64,000 bases of DNA, from contig CAYSFO010000001.1 of assembly GCA_964430695.1 (NCBI GenBank), positions 1 to 64,000 of the forward strand, given 5' to 3'. Position numbers and translations under genes: made by a program. The notes below the pieces were generated by a model. That model ran no database searches. It saw only the letters and a list, made by a program, of their open reading frames with translations, and was not told where the DNA came from. Origin of the DNA: MGBC108787 sp964430695 (lineage in GTDB: Bacteria; Bacillota_I; Bacilli_A; RF39; UBA660). How positions within the stretch are numbered: the first letter of the stretch is position 1; each line of letters opens with the position of its first letter. This document shows, one piece after another, positions 24,220 to 32,953 of this stretch.

Positions 24220-25154
24220 GTTGTTACATAATATTTATAAAATTCTTCTTTTAAATCATAAGGGTTAATTTTATTTAATTCAAAACTACTTTTTATAAAA
24301 GGAAAGATTGTATCTATATCAGCATCTTCTTTAACTTTATATGAAAGACATAATGGCTCATAATTTTTACGAGTAACAATATTTAAAACATTATCTTTAT
24401 TTTCTACTTTTAAAACTTTTACATAAATACCATAGGTAGTTTTAGAAAGTAATACAAAATTTCTCTTATCCTTAAACATTAGTCCTTTATTTGTATTATG
24501 AAAAGTAATACTCTCTGATATAGTAGTTATTTTAAATTTTAATGTATTAAACAATTTATCACTTAAACTTTCTTGTGGATTAGTAAAATAATCATATATA
24601 TCCTTAACAAGTTTACTAGCATAATCACAACTAGTATTATCTTCAACAATTAATGAATAACAAATACTATTGCTTTCATATCCTTTACGATCTACTAGTC
24701 TATTTATAGTATCAAATTGTTTAGCAATTCTATGAAAAGATACTAATATATTATTTTGATTTATTTGTATTTCAGCAATTCTGTTACCTAATTTATAAAC
24801 CACATTTTTTACTAAATAATTCCTTACGATGTTCTTACTTATAGCCATTATAGAAGAATCTAATTTATCAAATAAATCTATTGCTATTTTCTTCTTATTA
24901 TAAATTATATTTTCATAAGTATTAGTATCAATATTATATAACTTTTTATTAACCTTTTTAGTATTATCTTTTTTATTAGTTGCTATTTTATTAACAGAAT
25001 TTTCTATATTAATCACCTCATTATTTATATAAGAAACATTATTATAGATAAGATTAAAGGTAGAACAAACTTCAATTTGGGTATTATTATTTGTGTTATT
25101 TAAAGCCAATTCTTCAAAAAGGTATGTGTTCTTGTATTGACACCAAGATTGCAA
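24216..25154 (-). CDS. Unknown protein at the element end, start unclear
   Basis: An open frame of about 300 codons whose 5' part crosses the inferred junction. The apparent TTG at 25154 lies in host DNA. No in-frame ATG occurs before about residue 110, though an in-frame GTG or ATA near 25010 sits close to a GAGGTGA ribosome-like site. The C-terminal half (YASKLVKDIYDYFTNPQESL then NFVLLSKTTYGIYVKV) has the alternating strands and helices of a small globular domain and slightly recalls DUF5655. The gene may be 5'-truncated by integration or start internally. Confidence 0.4.
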   Translation of the reverse strand: MQSWCQYKNTYLFEELALNNTNNNTQIEVCSTFNLIYNNVSYINNEVINIENSVNKIATNKKDNTKKVNKKLYNIDTNTYENIIYNKKKIAIDLFDKLDSSIMAISKNIVRNYLVKNVVYKLGNRIAEIQINQNNILVSFHRIAKQFDTINRLVDRKGYESNSICYSLIVEDNTSCDYASKLVKDIYDYFTNPQESLSDKLFNTLKFKITTISESITFHNTNKGLMFKDKRNFVLLSKTTYGIYVKVLKVENKDNVLNIVTRKNYEPLCLSYKVKEDADIDTIFPFIKSSFELNKINPYDLKEEFYKYYVTT

Positions 25155-26194
25155 GAATTTTCAACCACTTGTAAAAAGGTTTCTGCTCCGTGCCCCCCTG
25201 CTTTCCAACATTTTATACGTGCTCCTTCTACAGTAATGGAACCTCCATCATAATAATTGTCATTAAAAAGATTAATCGTTTGTTCTTGTAAAGAAGCAGC
25301 CAAAGTGACAATTTTAAACGTACTACCTGGTTCATAAGTCATCCATATGGGTAGATTTCGATTAATCACCTCAACCGATGCGGTTTGATAATTATTGGGA
25401 TTAAAATTAGGGCGGGAAGCCATCGCTAAAATTTCCCCTGTTTTTGGATTCATTGCTAAAATTAAGGCTTGTTCTGGGCTATATTTGGAAATGACGTTAT
25501 CTAATTCATTTTCAACTACTAACTGTAAATCAATATCAATGGTTAAGTCAATATTAATTCCATTTTGAGGTTCTTCATAAATTTCAGTTAAAGAAAGTCG
25601 ATTTCCTTTTCCATCAGAAAAGTATTTAATGGCCCCATTTGCTCCCGTTAAATATTTATCATAGTTTAACTCAATTCCAGATAGTCCTTGATTATCAATA
25701 CCTACGTATCCTAAAACATGAGATAAAACATTTCCATAAGGATAATCTCTTTTACTTTCCTTTACTAAATATACCCCATCATAGCCTAAATTATTTATTT
25801 TTTCAGCAATTTCATAGGATAATCTTCTACCTTCTGGGTGCACTCTTTCAATCGATGTTTTTTTAGCAACATGGCTATACATCTCTTCATAAGTTACCCC
25901 TAAGATTTCTGCAAGTTTTGTTGCTACTTCTTCTTTATTTTTAATTTGATTCGGGATGACTACTAGAGAAGTTGTTGTAATATTTGTTGCTAAAACTTTC
26001 CCATTTCGGTCTCTTATTTCTCCTCTATCTGCTGTAATTGGAAGTTCTCTACTCCATAACGATTCTGCTAAATTAGATAATTTATCATATTTAAAAACTT
26101 GAATATAAAACACACGAAAAATAATAGCAAATAATGCTACACATACTACTACCAATACGACTCGCATTCGAATATGTATATTATTATAAAACAT
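25100..26194 (-). pseudogene. SpoVD/FtsI-like class B penicillin-binding protein, interrupted by the element
   Basis: The host coding part runs from 26194 to about 25145. A membrane anchor (residues 8-28), the dimerisation domain (ITADRGEIRDRNGKVLATN) and the first half of the transpeptidase are intact, including the active-site EPGSTFKIVTLA and the SxN motif (ENSCN). The protein then runs into element sequence and stops, lacking the KTG motif. The RKxSYEIAEKI-like and YPYGNVLSHVLGYVGIDNQG segments point to the SpoVD branch. The cell has two other class B PBPs in the window, so loss may be tolerated. Excision of the element could restore it. Confidence 0.8.
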
Positions 26195-26270
26195 AATGGT
26201 TCTCCTTTATTTAAATATATTAAAAAAGGAGAATTTAATTCTTTCTAATTATTTATATTCATTTATTTTT

Positions 26271-27799
26271 CTAGATTTTTAAAGAATGAAGTAAAGCATC
26301 AATCTCCTCTCTAGAACGATTAATAAATTCTAATTCTTCAGGAGTGAAGTTTTGAATCTTTGTTTCTTCTTTTTTTTCTTCTTCACTATAATAATTCCAA
26401 TCCAGAATATATTGTCTTAATAATTCATTTCTTTGCCACCATTCTTTTTGCTTTTTTTCTAAAACGCTTTGTTTAAAAGAAAGAGCAAGAAAATAACTTT
26501 CCTCTACATCCATTTCATCAAAATGATACTCTTTTATCTTTTGTATCTTTTTCTCATAATCTTCTTCTAAACCGACATCTAATTGTTCATATTCTCTTAA
26601 ACTTTCATACATAAAAAGCAAATCCGAAAAAGGAATATTATATTTTTTAGATACTTGTAATGCTATACTAACAATTCTATCTTGCACTTTACTTTGTTCG
26701 TTTCTGCTAGATTTTCTATTATTTCTAGGATTTTGTTCTCTCTTCCCTCTTTTATTTTTTTCATATAACCCATATGCTTTCCAAAACTCTTTTTGTTCTT
26801 CGGTTAGTGTATCTATATCGCGGCGCATAGTTTTCATTCTTCTACCTATATTTATTTCTTTTCCATTTTCTATTTTTACTACTGTTTNNNNNNNNNNNNN
26901 NNNNNNNNNNNNNNNNNNNNNNNNNNNNNNNNNNNNNNNNNNNNNNNNNNNNNNNNNNNNNNNNNNNNNNNNNNNNNNNNNNNNNNNTGTTCTTCGGTTA
27001 ATTTATCTATATTGCGGCGCATAGTTTTCATTCTTCTACCTAAAGTTATTTCTTTTCCATTTTCTATTTTTACTACTGTTTTAGTAGGAATACTAGTTAA
27101 TGTGGGGTTTTCTCTTTTCCAAATCTTCGCTGCTTCTTGGTATTCTTCTTCCGTTGGATATCCATCATATAATCCATACACTTTCCAAAACTCTTTTTGT
27201 TCTTTGGTTAATTTATCTATATCGCGGCGCATAGTATACATTCTTGTTCCTAAAGTTATTTCTTTTCCATTTTCTATTTTTACTACTGTTTTAGTAGGAA
27301 TACTAGTTAATGTGGGGTTTTCTCTTTTCCAAATCTTCGCTGCTTCTTGATACTCTTCTTCCGTTGGATATCCATCATATAATCCATACTCTTTCCAAAA
27401 CTCTTTTTGTTCTTCGGTTAATGTATTTATACGATTACGCAAATTACCCATTCTTGTTCCTAAAGTTATTTCTTTTCCATTTTCTATTTTTACAACTGTT
27501 TTAGTAGGAATACTAGTTAATGTTGGATTTTCTTTTCTCCAAATCATTGCTGCTTCTCGATATTCTGCTTCCGTTGGATATTCTTCATATAATCCATATG
27601 CTTTCCAAAACTCTTTTTGTTCTTCTGTTAAATTGTCCATATGAGTACGCATATTGCCCATTCTTCTACCTAAATTAATTTCTTTTCCATTTTCTATTAT
27701 TACAGTTGTTTTGATAGGAATACTTTTTGATGTTGGATTTTCCTTTCTCCAAATTATTGCTGCTTCCCGATATTCTTCTTCTGTTATTCTATTTTTCAA
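26271..27799 (-). CDS. Tandem-repeat protein (helicase-associated-domain-like repeats), broken by assembly gap
   Basis: Two frames on either side of the 100-N gap belong to one gene. At least five repeats of about 70 residues are visible, each reading roughly T-E-x-E-Y-x-E-A-A-x-I-W, then IPTKTVVKIENGKEI, LGTRM and LTEEQKEFWK-x-YGLY. The W, LG-R-M and L-x-x-x-Q spacing resembles the helicase-associated domain. The C-terminal 170 residues are Glu/Lys/Trp-rich and coiled-coil-like. The start is a TTG with AAGGAG upstream. The true repeat number is unknown because of the gap. The function is not known. Confidence 0.7.
26888..26987. other. Assembly gap of 100 Ns inside tandem repeats
   Basis: Exactly 100 unknown bases, the conventional scaffold filler, within a 210-bp tandem repeat. 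The real distance is probably a different number of repeat units. Confidence 0.98.
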
Positions 27800-27955
27800 A
27801 TCATGTCAACTCCTTGAATTGCTCCTTATCATACAACAATATATTATTTTTTTCAAATAATTTTGCTAAAATTTATGACTGATTGATTTTAAAAATTATA
27901 TTTTATAAAGATAATGATAAAAATAATTTTTAATGAAAAAAAAAGAATAGTAATT

Positions 27956-28072
27956 TTACTCTTCCTTAAACTCACGAAATTCTTCTTCACGCGAACATTT
28001 TGCTGAAACATAGCAAGAAGAATAAACAATTAAGAATAAAAACGCAACTATACTAAATACTAAATATTTCAT
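27956..28072 (-). CDS. Small single-pass membrane protein (SREEE family), chromosomal copy
   Basis: A 38-residue product starting MKYLVFSIVAFLFLIV, with one membrane span, Cys residues at its outer end and the tail SAKCSREEEFREF. It shares the MK-aromatic-L start, the S-I-V-A core and the SREEE tail with the element gene at 14666-14794. The ribosome site is weak. It stands alone in the 372-base stretch between the repeat protein and the capsule trio; the rest of that stretch shows only AT-rich sequence with a TATAAT-like box near 28100. Confidence 0.55.
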   Translation of the reverse strand: MKYLVFSIVAFLFLIVYSSCYVSAKCSREEEFREFKEE

Positions 28073-28171
28073 CTATAACCCAACCTTACTTTATTATATT
28101 CTATAGAATACACTTAAATTTATACGATAATTATAAGCTATACTTTTTCCTATTTTTGTCGAAAAAAGATT

Positions 28172-28942
28172 TTAGCCAAAAAGTTTAAATTTTTTCTTTT
28201 TCATTACACTATTCGTTATCTCAATATTCTCATTCTTAATGATTTTTAATGGATTATTAACCGTTAATTCTACAAATTTTTCTTTTGAAGTTAATTTTGT
28301 TAATTTTTTCTTCATCTTTTCCATATTTTCAAAAAGATGAGAGTCTTTTGTATGTATATCTGTGGCTAAAAAATGATATTGGTTATTTTTTAACATATAC
28401 AAAAATAATTCTTTTGCATGTTTGCCATATTTTCCTACTATATTTTCAAAATTCCCTTGAAATAAGCAACCCATTTCTATAAATTTTTCAATCATCGTGT
28501 GGTCTTCTTGTAAAAATGCATAACGTTCTGGATGAGCAATAATAGGAACATATCCTTTATCCCTAATTTTAAAAAGGATATCAAATAAATCATTCATTGC
28601 TCGACTTACAGGTAATTCTATTAAAATATATTTACTATTATTTAAAGAGGCAATTTGTTGTTCGTCTATTAACGAAAGAATATTATGGTCAATAAAAACT
28701 TCATTTCCTAAATAGAGTTCCATATCGATATTCTTTTCTTCTAAACATTTTTTTATTTTTTCTAATTTATCCATTTTAGAAGCATTATCATATATAAACT
28801 TACTTCCTGTTATGTAATGTGGCGTTGCTATAACTATTTTAAATCCAATAGAACTTAATTTTTCAATTATAGAAATGCTTTCTTCTATATTTTTTGATCC
28901 GTCATCAATTTCGTTTATAATATGAGAATGGATATCAATCAT
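28172..28942 (-). CDS. wzb: CpsB/CapC-type PHP tyrosine phosphatase
   Basis: A 256-residue metal-dependent phosphatase of the PHP fold. The DIHSHI motif at the N-terminus, IATPHY near residue 42, AHPERY near residue 138 and ATDIHT near residue 198 supply the metal ligands. The family removes phosphate from the tyrosine-rich tail of the partner kinase and so controls capsule chain length and export. It is the last of three genes, 10 bases after the kinase. Confidence 0.92.
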   Translation of the reverse strand: MIDIHSHIINEIDDGSKNIEESISIIEKLSSIGFKIVIATPHYITGSKFIYDNASKMDKLEKIKKCLEEKNIDMELYLGNEVFIDHNILSLIDEQQIASLNNSKYILIELPVSRAMNDLFDILFKIRDKGYVPIIAHPERYAFLQEDHTMIEKFIEMGCLFQGNFENIVGKYGKHAKELFLYMLKNNQYHFLATDIHTKDSHLFENMEKMKKKLTKLTSKEKFVELTVNNPLKIIKNENIEITNSVMKKKKFKLFG

Positions 28943-28952
28943 TATTTAACCT

Positions 28953-29621
28953 CTATTCATAATAATTCCCGTAATAACTACTATGTGCATCTGGAGCACG
29001 ATTTACAATGACACCAGCAACATCTGCCCCTACACTTGACAAACTTTTTTTTGTAAACTCAAGTTCATTCATTTTAGTATGATTAACAGAGGCTACCACG
29101 ACTGTTTTATCCACATATTTTGTTAAAATTAAGGAATCTGTAAGACCATTTACTGGTGTACCATCTAAAATAATATAATCAAACTTTTCTGATAAAACAC
29201 GAAGCAAAATTCTAGTTTTAGGTGAGTTTAATAATTCACTTGGATTTGGAGGTACAACTCCTTTTGGTAAAAGATATAAATTGTTAATATAAGTTTTTTG
29301 AATATAAACATTAAAATTCACTTCGACATCATCAAGTAAAAGGTTAGATAAACCTCTTTCATTTGTTATATTAAAAATCTTATGTAAACGTCCTTTACGC
29401 ATATCACAATCCATCAAAAGAACTTTACTTCCATTTTGAGCAAAAGCAGTTGCTAAATTTGTACTAATAAAACTTTTTCCTTCGGCTGGAACAGAAGATG
29501 TAACTAAAATCGTATTTACTTGTTTGTCTACACTAGAAAACTCTAAATTGGTCCTGATAATACGAATGGCTTCAGCTACACTAGACTTTGGATTTTTATC
29601 TACAATAATTTCATTGTTCAT
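28953..29621 (-). CDS. wze: CpsD/CapB-type tyrosine autokinase
   Basis: A 222-residue BY-kinase. It shows Walker A (SSVPAEGKSF), the A' motif (LLMDCDMRKG), Walker B (FDYIILDGTP) and a C-terminal tyrosine cluster (SSYYGNYYE), the autophosphorylation site. It needs the membrane partner encoded just upstream for activation. The spacing (6 bases from the Wzz-like gene, 10 to the phosphatase) shows an operon. Confidence 0.93.
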   Translation of the reverse strand: MNNEIIVDKNPKSSVAEAIRIIRTNLEFSSVDKQVNTILVTSSVPAEGKSFISTNLATAFAQNGSKVLLMDCDMRKGRLHKIFNITNERGLSNLLLDDVEVNFNVYIQKTYINNLYLLPKGVVPPNPSELLNSPKTRILLRVLSEKFDYIILDGTPVNGLTDSLILTKYVDKTVVVASVNHTKMNELEFTKKSLSSVGADVAGVIVNRAPDAHSSYYGNYYE

Positions 29622-29627
29622 TTCTCG

Positions 29628-30317
29628 CTATTTCCTTTCTTTTTTCTTATTATAATCAGGAACAGAACCTAAAATTGGCATATCAAATTTTCTTTCCACA
29701 TCTTGAATACTTTTAATCGTTGTATCAAAGTAATAAAATAAGAATAAAATGACAAATGCAAATAGCATTCCACCCATTAGGAATATTATCATTTGTTTGA
29801 TTACATTAATATTAGAAGGAATTGCTTCAATTTCTGCAGAATCTAAAATAGAAACATTGGATAGATTATACAAATCTTTAACTTCTTTACTAAATACTTC
29901 GGCAACAGCATTCGCCACTAAATAAGCTTCGCTTGCATCACCATTTGTCACAGAAATTTCAATAATTTCTGTATCCTTTACCGCACCGACACTAATCATT
30001 TTTGCTAGTGATTTCGTACTATAATCTAAAGTCAATTTTTCAATTACTTGATTTAATACGCGACGACTTTTTACAATTTCCTGATAAGTACTTACTAATT
30101 TTGAATTCACAGTCAAATCTGATTGCGTAATTGTTGAGGAATCATTAGATCCACTAAATCCAGTCAAAATAACACTTGTTTTAGATGTATACATAGGTTT
30201 TTGCACAAAAATCATATACATGCAACCTAAGACAACAACTAAAGCTACAATAACTAGAAAATACGCAATCCTAGATGCAAAATATGATAATAAATCTCTT
30301 ATATCAAGTTCTTCCAT
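29628..30317 (-). CDS. wzz: Wzz/CpsC-type polysaccharide co-polymerase
   Basis: From the ATG at 30317 (GAGG site) the product is 229 residues with two membrane spans (about residues 18-38 and 175-198) enclosing a Wzz domain, and a short cytoplasmic tail that activates the kinase. An upstream in-frame start would add 32 hydrophobic residues without a ribosome site and is rejected. A TATAAT box lies at 30348-30343. No flippase, polymerase or glycosyltransferase follows, so the polymer genes must be elsewhere or lost. Confidence 0.88.
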   Translation of the reverse strand: MEELDIRDLLSYFASRIAYFLVIVALVVVLGCMYMIFVQKPMYTSKTSVILTGFSGSNDSSTITQSDLTVNSKLVSTYQEIVKSRRVLNQVIEKLTLDYSTKSLAKMISVGAVKDTEIIEISVTNGDASEAYLVANAVAEVFSKEVKDLYNLSNVSILDSAEIEAIPSNINVIKQMIIFLMGGMLFAFVILFLFYYFDTTIKSIQDVERKFDMPILGSVPDYNKKKERK

Positions 30318-30442
30318 TATACCTCTTCCTATTCTACTAACAATTATAACATTAAAATTTATTTTTGCATAGAAAAAAATTAGTGCAATTATTTTAAAAT
30401 TTATTGTGAGCAAAGTACTAATAGAATCATTAAATTTACACT

Positions 30443-30477
30443 AAAAAAGCAGCCCCTCCGATTAACGGTGGGACCAC
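30443..30477 (-). terminator. Strong terminator of the division cluster
   Basis: A 12-pair GC-rich stem with one mismatch and a TTAAT loop (GTGGTCCCACCG with CGGAGGGGCTGC), followed by TTTTTTAG on the minus strand. It separates the mraZ-pbp operon from the capsule trio. Confidence 0.9.
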
Positions 30478-30520
30478 TTTCATTACCTATAATATAAGTT
30501 ATTTTATTAAATATGTCAAT

Positions 30521-32632
30521 TTAGTGCAAATTTTCTAAATTAATTTCTAAAGTGATAGATAAATCCATTTTTTCATTGGTTGGAACGTTTGTCGAAACAA
30601 CATTTCCATATCCATTTAAATGATAATTTAAACCCAGTAGATTACACATTGTCACAATTTCGTTGGTGCTCCAACCTAATACATTGGGCATTTTATAGGT
30701 AGAAGCATTACTTACAAGAAATACTTTTGAACCATGTAAAACATTCTCTTTTTTTAAGGGATATTGGTTTGTAACGTATTTTCCATCTCCTAGAACTATA
30801 GGGATTACACCTTTGTTTTTTAATTCTTCTTCTGTTGTTGTAATTTGATTAGAAATATAACTACTTAATGAAATAATTTTACTTTCATCCACATCATTTA
30901 CATTTTCTACAATATTTAAAGATTTGGCTACTTCTTCTACTACACTACTTACCACATTTGCTACATCACTCGTTCCGCCAATTAATTGTTTAATTGAAAT
31001 ATAAATAATATACTGTGGATCTTCATAAGGAAATAGACCAGCAAAACTTTTTATATAATCATAATCTCCTTTTAAATATCCCCCTGTTCTGCTTGCAATT
31101 TGGGCAGTTCCCGTTTTTCCAATAATGGTTACATTGGAAGGAGCAAAGGCTTTACTAGAAGAAAGACCATCATAAACCACTTTGTACATTAAATCTTTTA
31201 TTTTATCTATTGTTTCTTTACATACAACAGTTGCTACTTCTTCCCTGCCAAACTGTTCAATAACTTCGCCTTTTTCGTTCACGATTTTATCAACAATATA
31301 GGGTTTAATCATTACACCATCATTGGCAATCGTTGTTAAAGCTTGTAACATTTGAATGGGTGTTACTGTTATTCTTCCTTGTCCAAAAGAAGCAGTAGCA
31401 AGTTCACTTTCATACACAAAGTTATTTGTACCTTCTAACTCTCCTGGTAGTTCAATTCCAGTTTTTTTTCCAAATCCCAATGTTTCATAAAAAGATCTTA
31501 ATTTTGGAGCCCCCAATTGTAATCCTAATTTAGTCGCTGCTACATTACTTGAGTAAGCAAAACCGGTATCAAAATCTATGGTTCCCCAACCTGTATTGTT
31601 AAAGTCTTTAATCTTTGTTCCATCGGTTAAAGTAATAGAACCGGATTGATACGTTTTCGTTCCATCATAGATTCCTTCTTCAATCGCTTTCATAAAGGAA
31701 AAAATTTTCATAACCGAACCTGGTTCATAAGTATAAGAAACTAAAGGATTTAAATAACTCTCTAAATCAATTCGGGTATTTATATCAAAACTTGGATTAT
31801 TTGCTTGCCCTAAAATGGCTCCTGTTTTCGCATCCATAATCGTTAAAGTCGCCCATGAAAAGTTATAATTATTTTCTAAATTATTAATAGCGTTTTCTGC
31901 TACTAATTGGACATCTTGATCAAGGGTTAAATGTAGACTTGAGCCACTCACACTCTCTTCTCCATAAACAGGTGTATTGGGGATTTGATATCCCTTGGCA
32001 TCTGTTTGTTTTTTCTCCCAACCATTTGTTCCTTTTAACGTATCATTGAAATAAGATTCTAAACCCATTTCTCCATTAATTTCCCCATTTTCATCCGCAA
32101 CGGCATAGCCTAAAATGTAAGAAGCATAATTGCCATAAGGGTAATATCTTTTCGTACTTTGGACAAAGTCTAATCCTGGTAAATCTAAGGCTAAAATTTC
32201 ATTTTTTTTATTTTCTGAAATTCCTCTTTTTAATTCAATTTGATATAAATTTTCTCGATTTAACAGAGAAAGTAAAACTTCTTCCTCTCTTTCTAACACA
32301 GGGGCTAAAACTCTGGCTGTTGTTTCTTTATCTATTACATGTTGTGGGTCATCTTCATTCGTCGTTCTGCTACTGGATAAATAAGCAATTACCGTATAAG
32401 AATTTGTATCAATTGCTAAAATATTTCCTTTTCGATCATAAATGGTTCCACGACTTGCATAAAGAGTTTTACTCTCTGTATTTCGGTTATCGGCAAATGC
32501 GCGTAAATCGATACCATCTACATCACTTGCTACAGCAACAAATACAAGTTTTGCAGAAATTAATACAAACAAAAAAGAGACAGCTAACAAAGTTAATTTT
32601 AAATTATAATGTACGCTTTTTTGTCTCTTCAT
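30521..32632 (-). CDS. Class B penicillin-binding protein 2B/FtsI-like, with PASTA repeats
   Basis: A 703-residue septal transpeptidase. It has an N-terminal span (residues 13-33), a dimerisation domain and a transpeptidase domain with EPGSVMK (S-x-x-K), YSSN (S-x-N) and GKTGTAQ (K-T-G). The last 130 residues contain two PASTA-like units (GVIPIVLGDGKYV and MPNVLGWSTNEI). It is the fourth gene of the division operon after mraZ, rsmH and ftsL. The ATG follows AAAAGGAG. It is the usual partner of FtsL and FtsW at the septum. Confidence 0.92.
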   Translation of the reverse strand: MKRQKSVHYNLKLTLLAVSFLFVLISAKLVFVAVASDVDGIDLRAFADNRNTESKTLYASRGTIYDRKGNILAIDTNSYTVIAYLSSSRTTNEDDPQHVIDKETTARVLAPVLEREEEVLLSLLNRENLYQIELKRGISENKKNEILALDLPGLDFVQSTKRYYPYGNYASYILGYAVADENGEINGEMGLESYFNDTLKGTNGWEKKQTDAKGYQIPNTPVYGEESVSGSSLHLTLDQDVQLVAENAINNLENNYNFSWATLTIMDAKTGAILGQANNPSFDINTRIDLESYLNPLVSYTYEPGSVMKIFSFMKAIEEGIYDGTKTYQSGSITLTDGTKIKDFNNTGWGTIDFDTGFAYSSNVAATKLGLQLGAPKLRSFYETLGFGKKTGIELPGELEGTNNFVYESELATASFGQGRITVTPIQMLQALTTIANDGVMIKPYIVDKIVNEKGEVIEQFGREEVATVVCKETIDKIKDLMYKVVYDGLSSSKAFAPSNVTIIGKTGTAQIASRTGGYLKGDYDYIKSFAGLFPYEDPQYIIYISIKQLIGGTSDVANVVSSVVEEVAKSLNIVENVNDVDESKIISLSSYISNQITTTEEELKNKGVIPIVLGDGKYVTNQYPLKKENVLHGSKVFLVSNASTYKMPNVLGWSTNEIVTMCNLLGLNYHLNGYGNVVSTNVPTNEKMDLSITLEINLENLH

Positions 32633-32646
32633 GATTCTAACTCCTT

Positions 32647-32952
32647 TTAACGACTCCCATTTATGATTTTAACGTTATCATTATTATAAGATAAACCTAT
32701 TGTTTTTGCAACTTCCTGAATTTTATCAAGTGATGCTAGTTCATTCACTTGCATACTTAATCCCTCATTCAAATTTGATTGTTTCGTAATTTTATTTTTC
32801 AATTGTTCTACCTCTATATTTGATTCTGACAATAAGGCTTTCGTAAATACATTAGAAACTGGTACAGCAATTACCAGCAAGAACAATAAAAAATACAATA
32901 TCTTTTCTCCTCTTACTATTTTAATTTTTCTTCCTTTATTATTTTTTTTCAT
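32647..32952 (-). CDS. ftsL: FtsL-like cell division protein
   Basis: A 101-residue bitopic protein with a basic cytoplasmic start, one span (about residues 17-37) and a coiled coil (EVEQLKNKITKQSNLNEGLS) ending in a conserved-looking DKIQEVAKTIGL segment. The sequence is diverged, but size, topology and the place between rsmH and pbp define it. It links the septal PBP to the divisome. Confidence 0.85.
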   Translation of the reverse strand: MKKNNKGRKIKIVRGEKILYFLLFLLVIAVPVSNVFTKALLSESNIEVEQLKNKITKQSNLNEGLSMQVNELASLDKIQEVAKTIGLSYNNDNVKIINGSR

Positions 32953-32953
32953 T

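Larger units (their letters stand above)
1..25145. mobile_element. Integrative and conjugative element, right-hand portion
   Basis: A relaxase, a VirB4 ATPase, VirB2/VirB3/VirB6-like membrane proteins, an M23 wall hydrolase, SSB, an LPXTG-type adhesin with sortase and several regulators form a conjugation module. The right boundary is inferred at about 25145, where the reading frame of a SpoVD-like penicillin-binding protein stops being recognisable and element DNA begins. The left end, the rest of the split host gene, the coupling protein and the integrase are not in the window. By eye the element is even more AT-rich than the flanking chromosome. The exact attachment core cannot be fixed without the other end. 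Confidence 0.85.

Noticed and set aside
26271..27799. Two separate genes on either side of the N run
   Set aside because: Both sides encode the same repeat in continuous sense and the reading resumes mid-repeat, so one gene broken by the gap is simpler.
30443..30477. T-box-like GGTGGGACC sequence
   Set aside because: The sequence forms the arm of a strong terminator reading away from the division operon; no Stem I or antiterminator is seen and no amino-acid gene follows.
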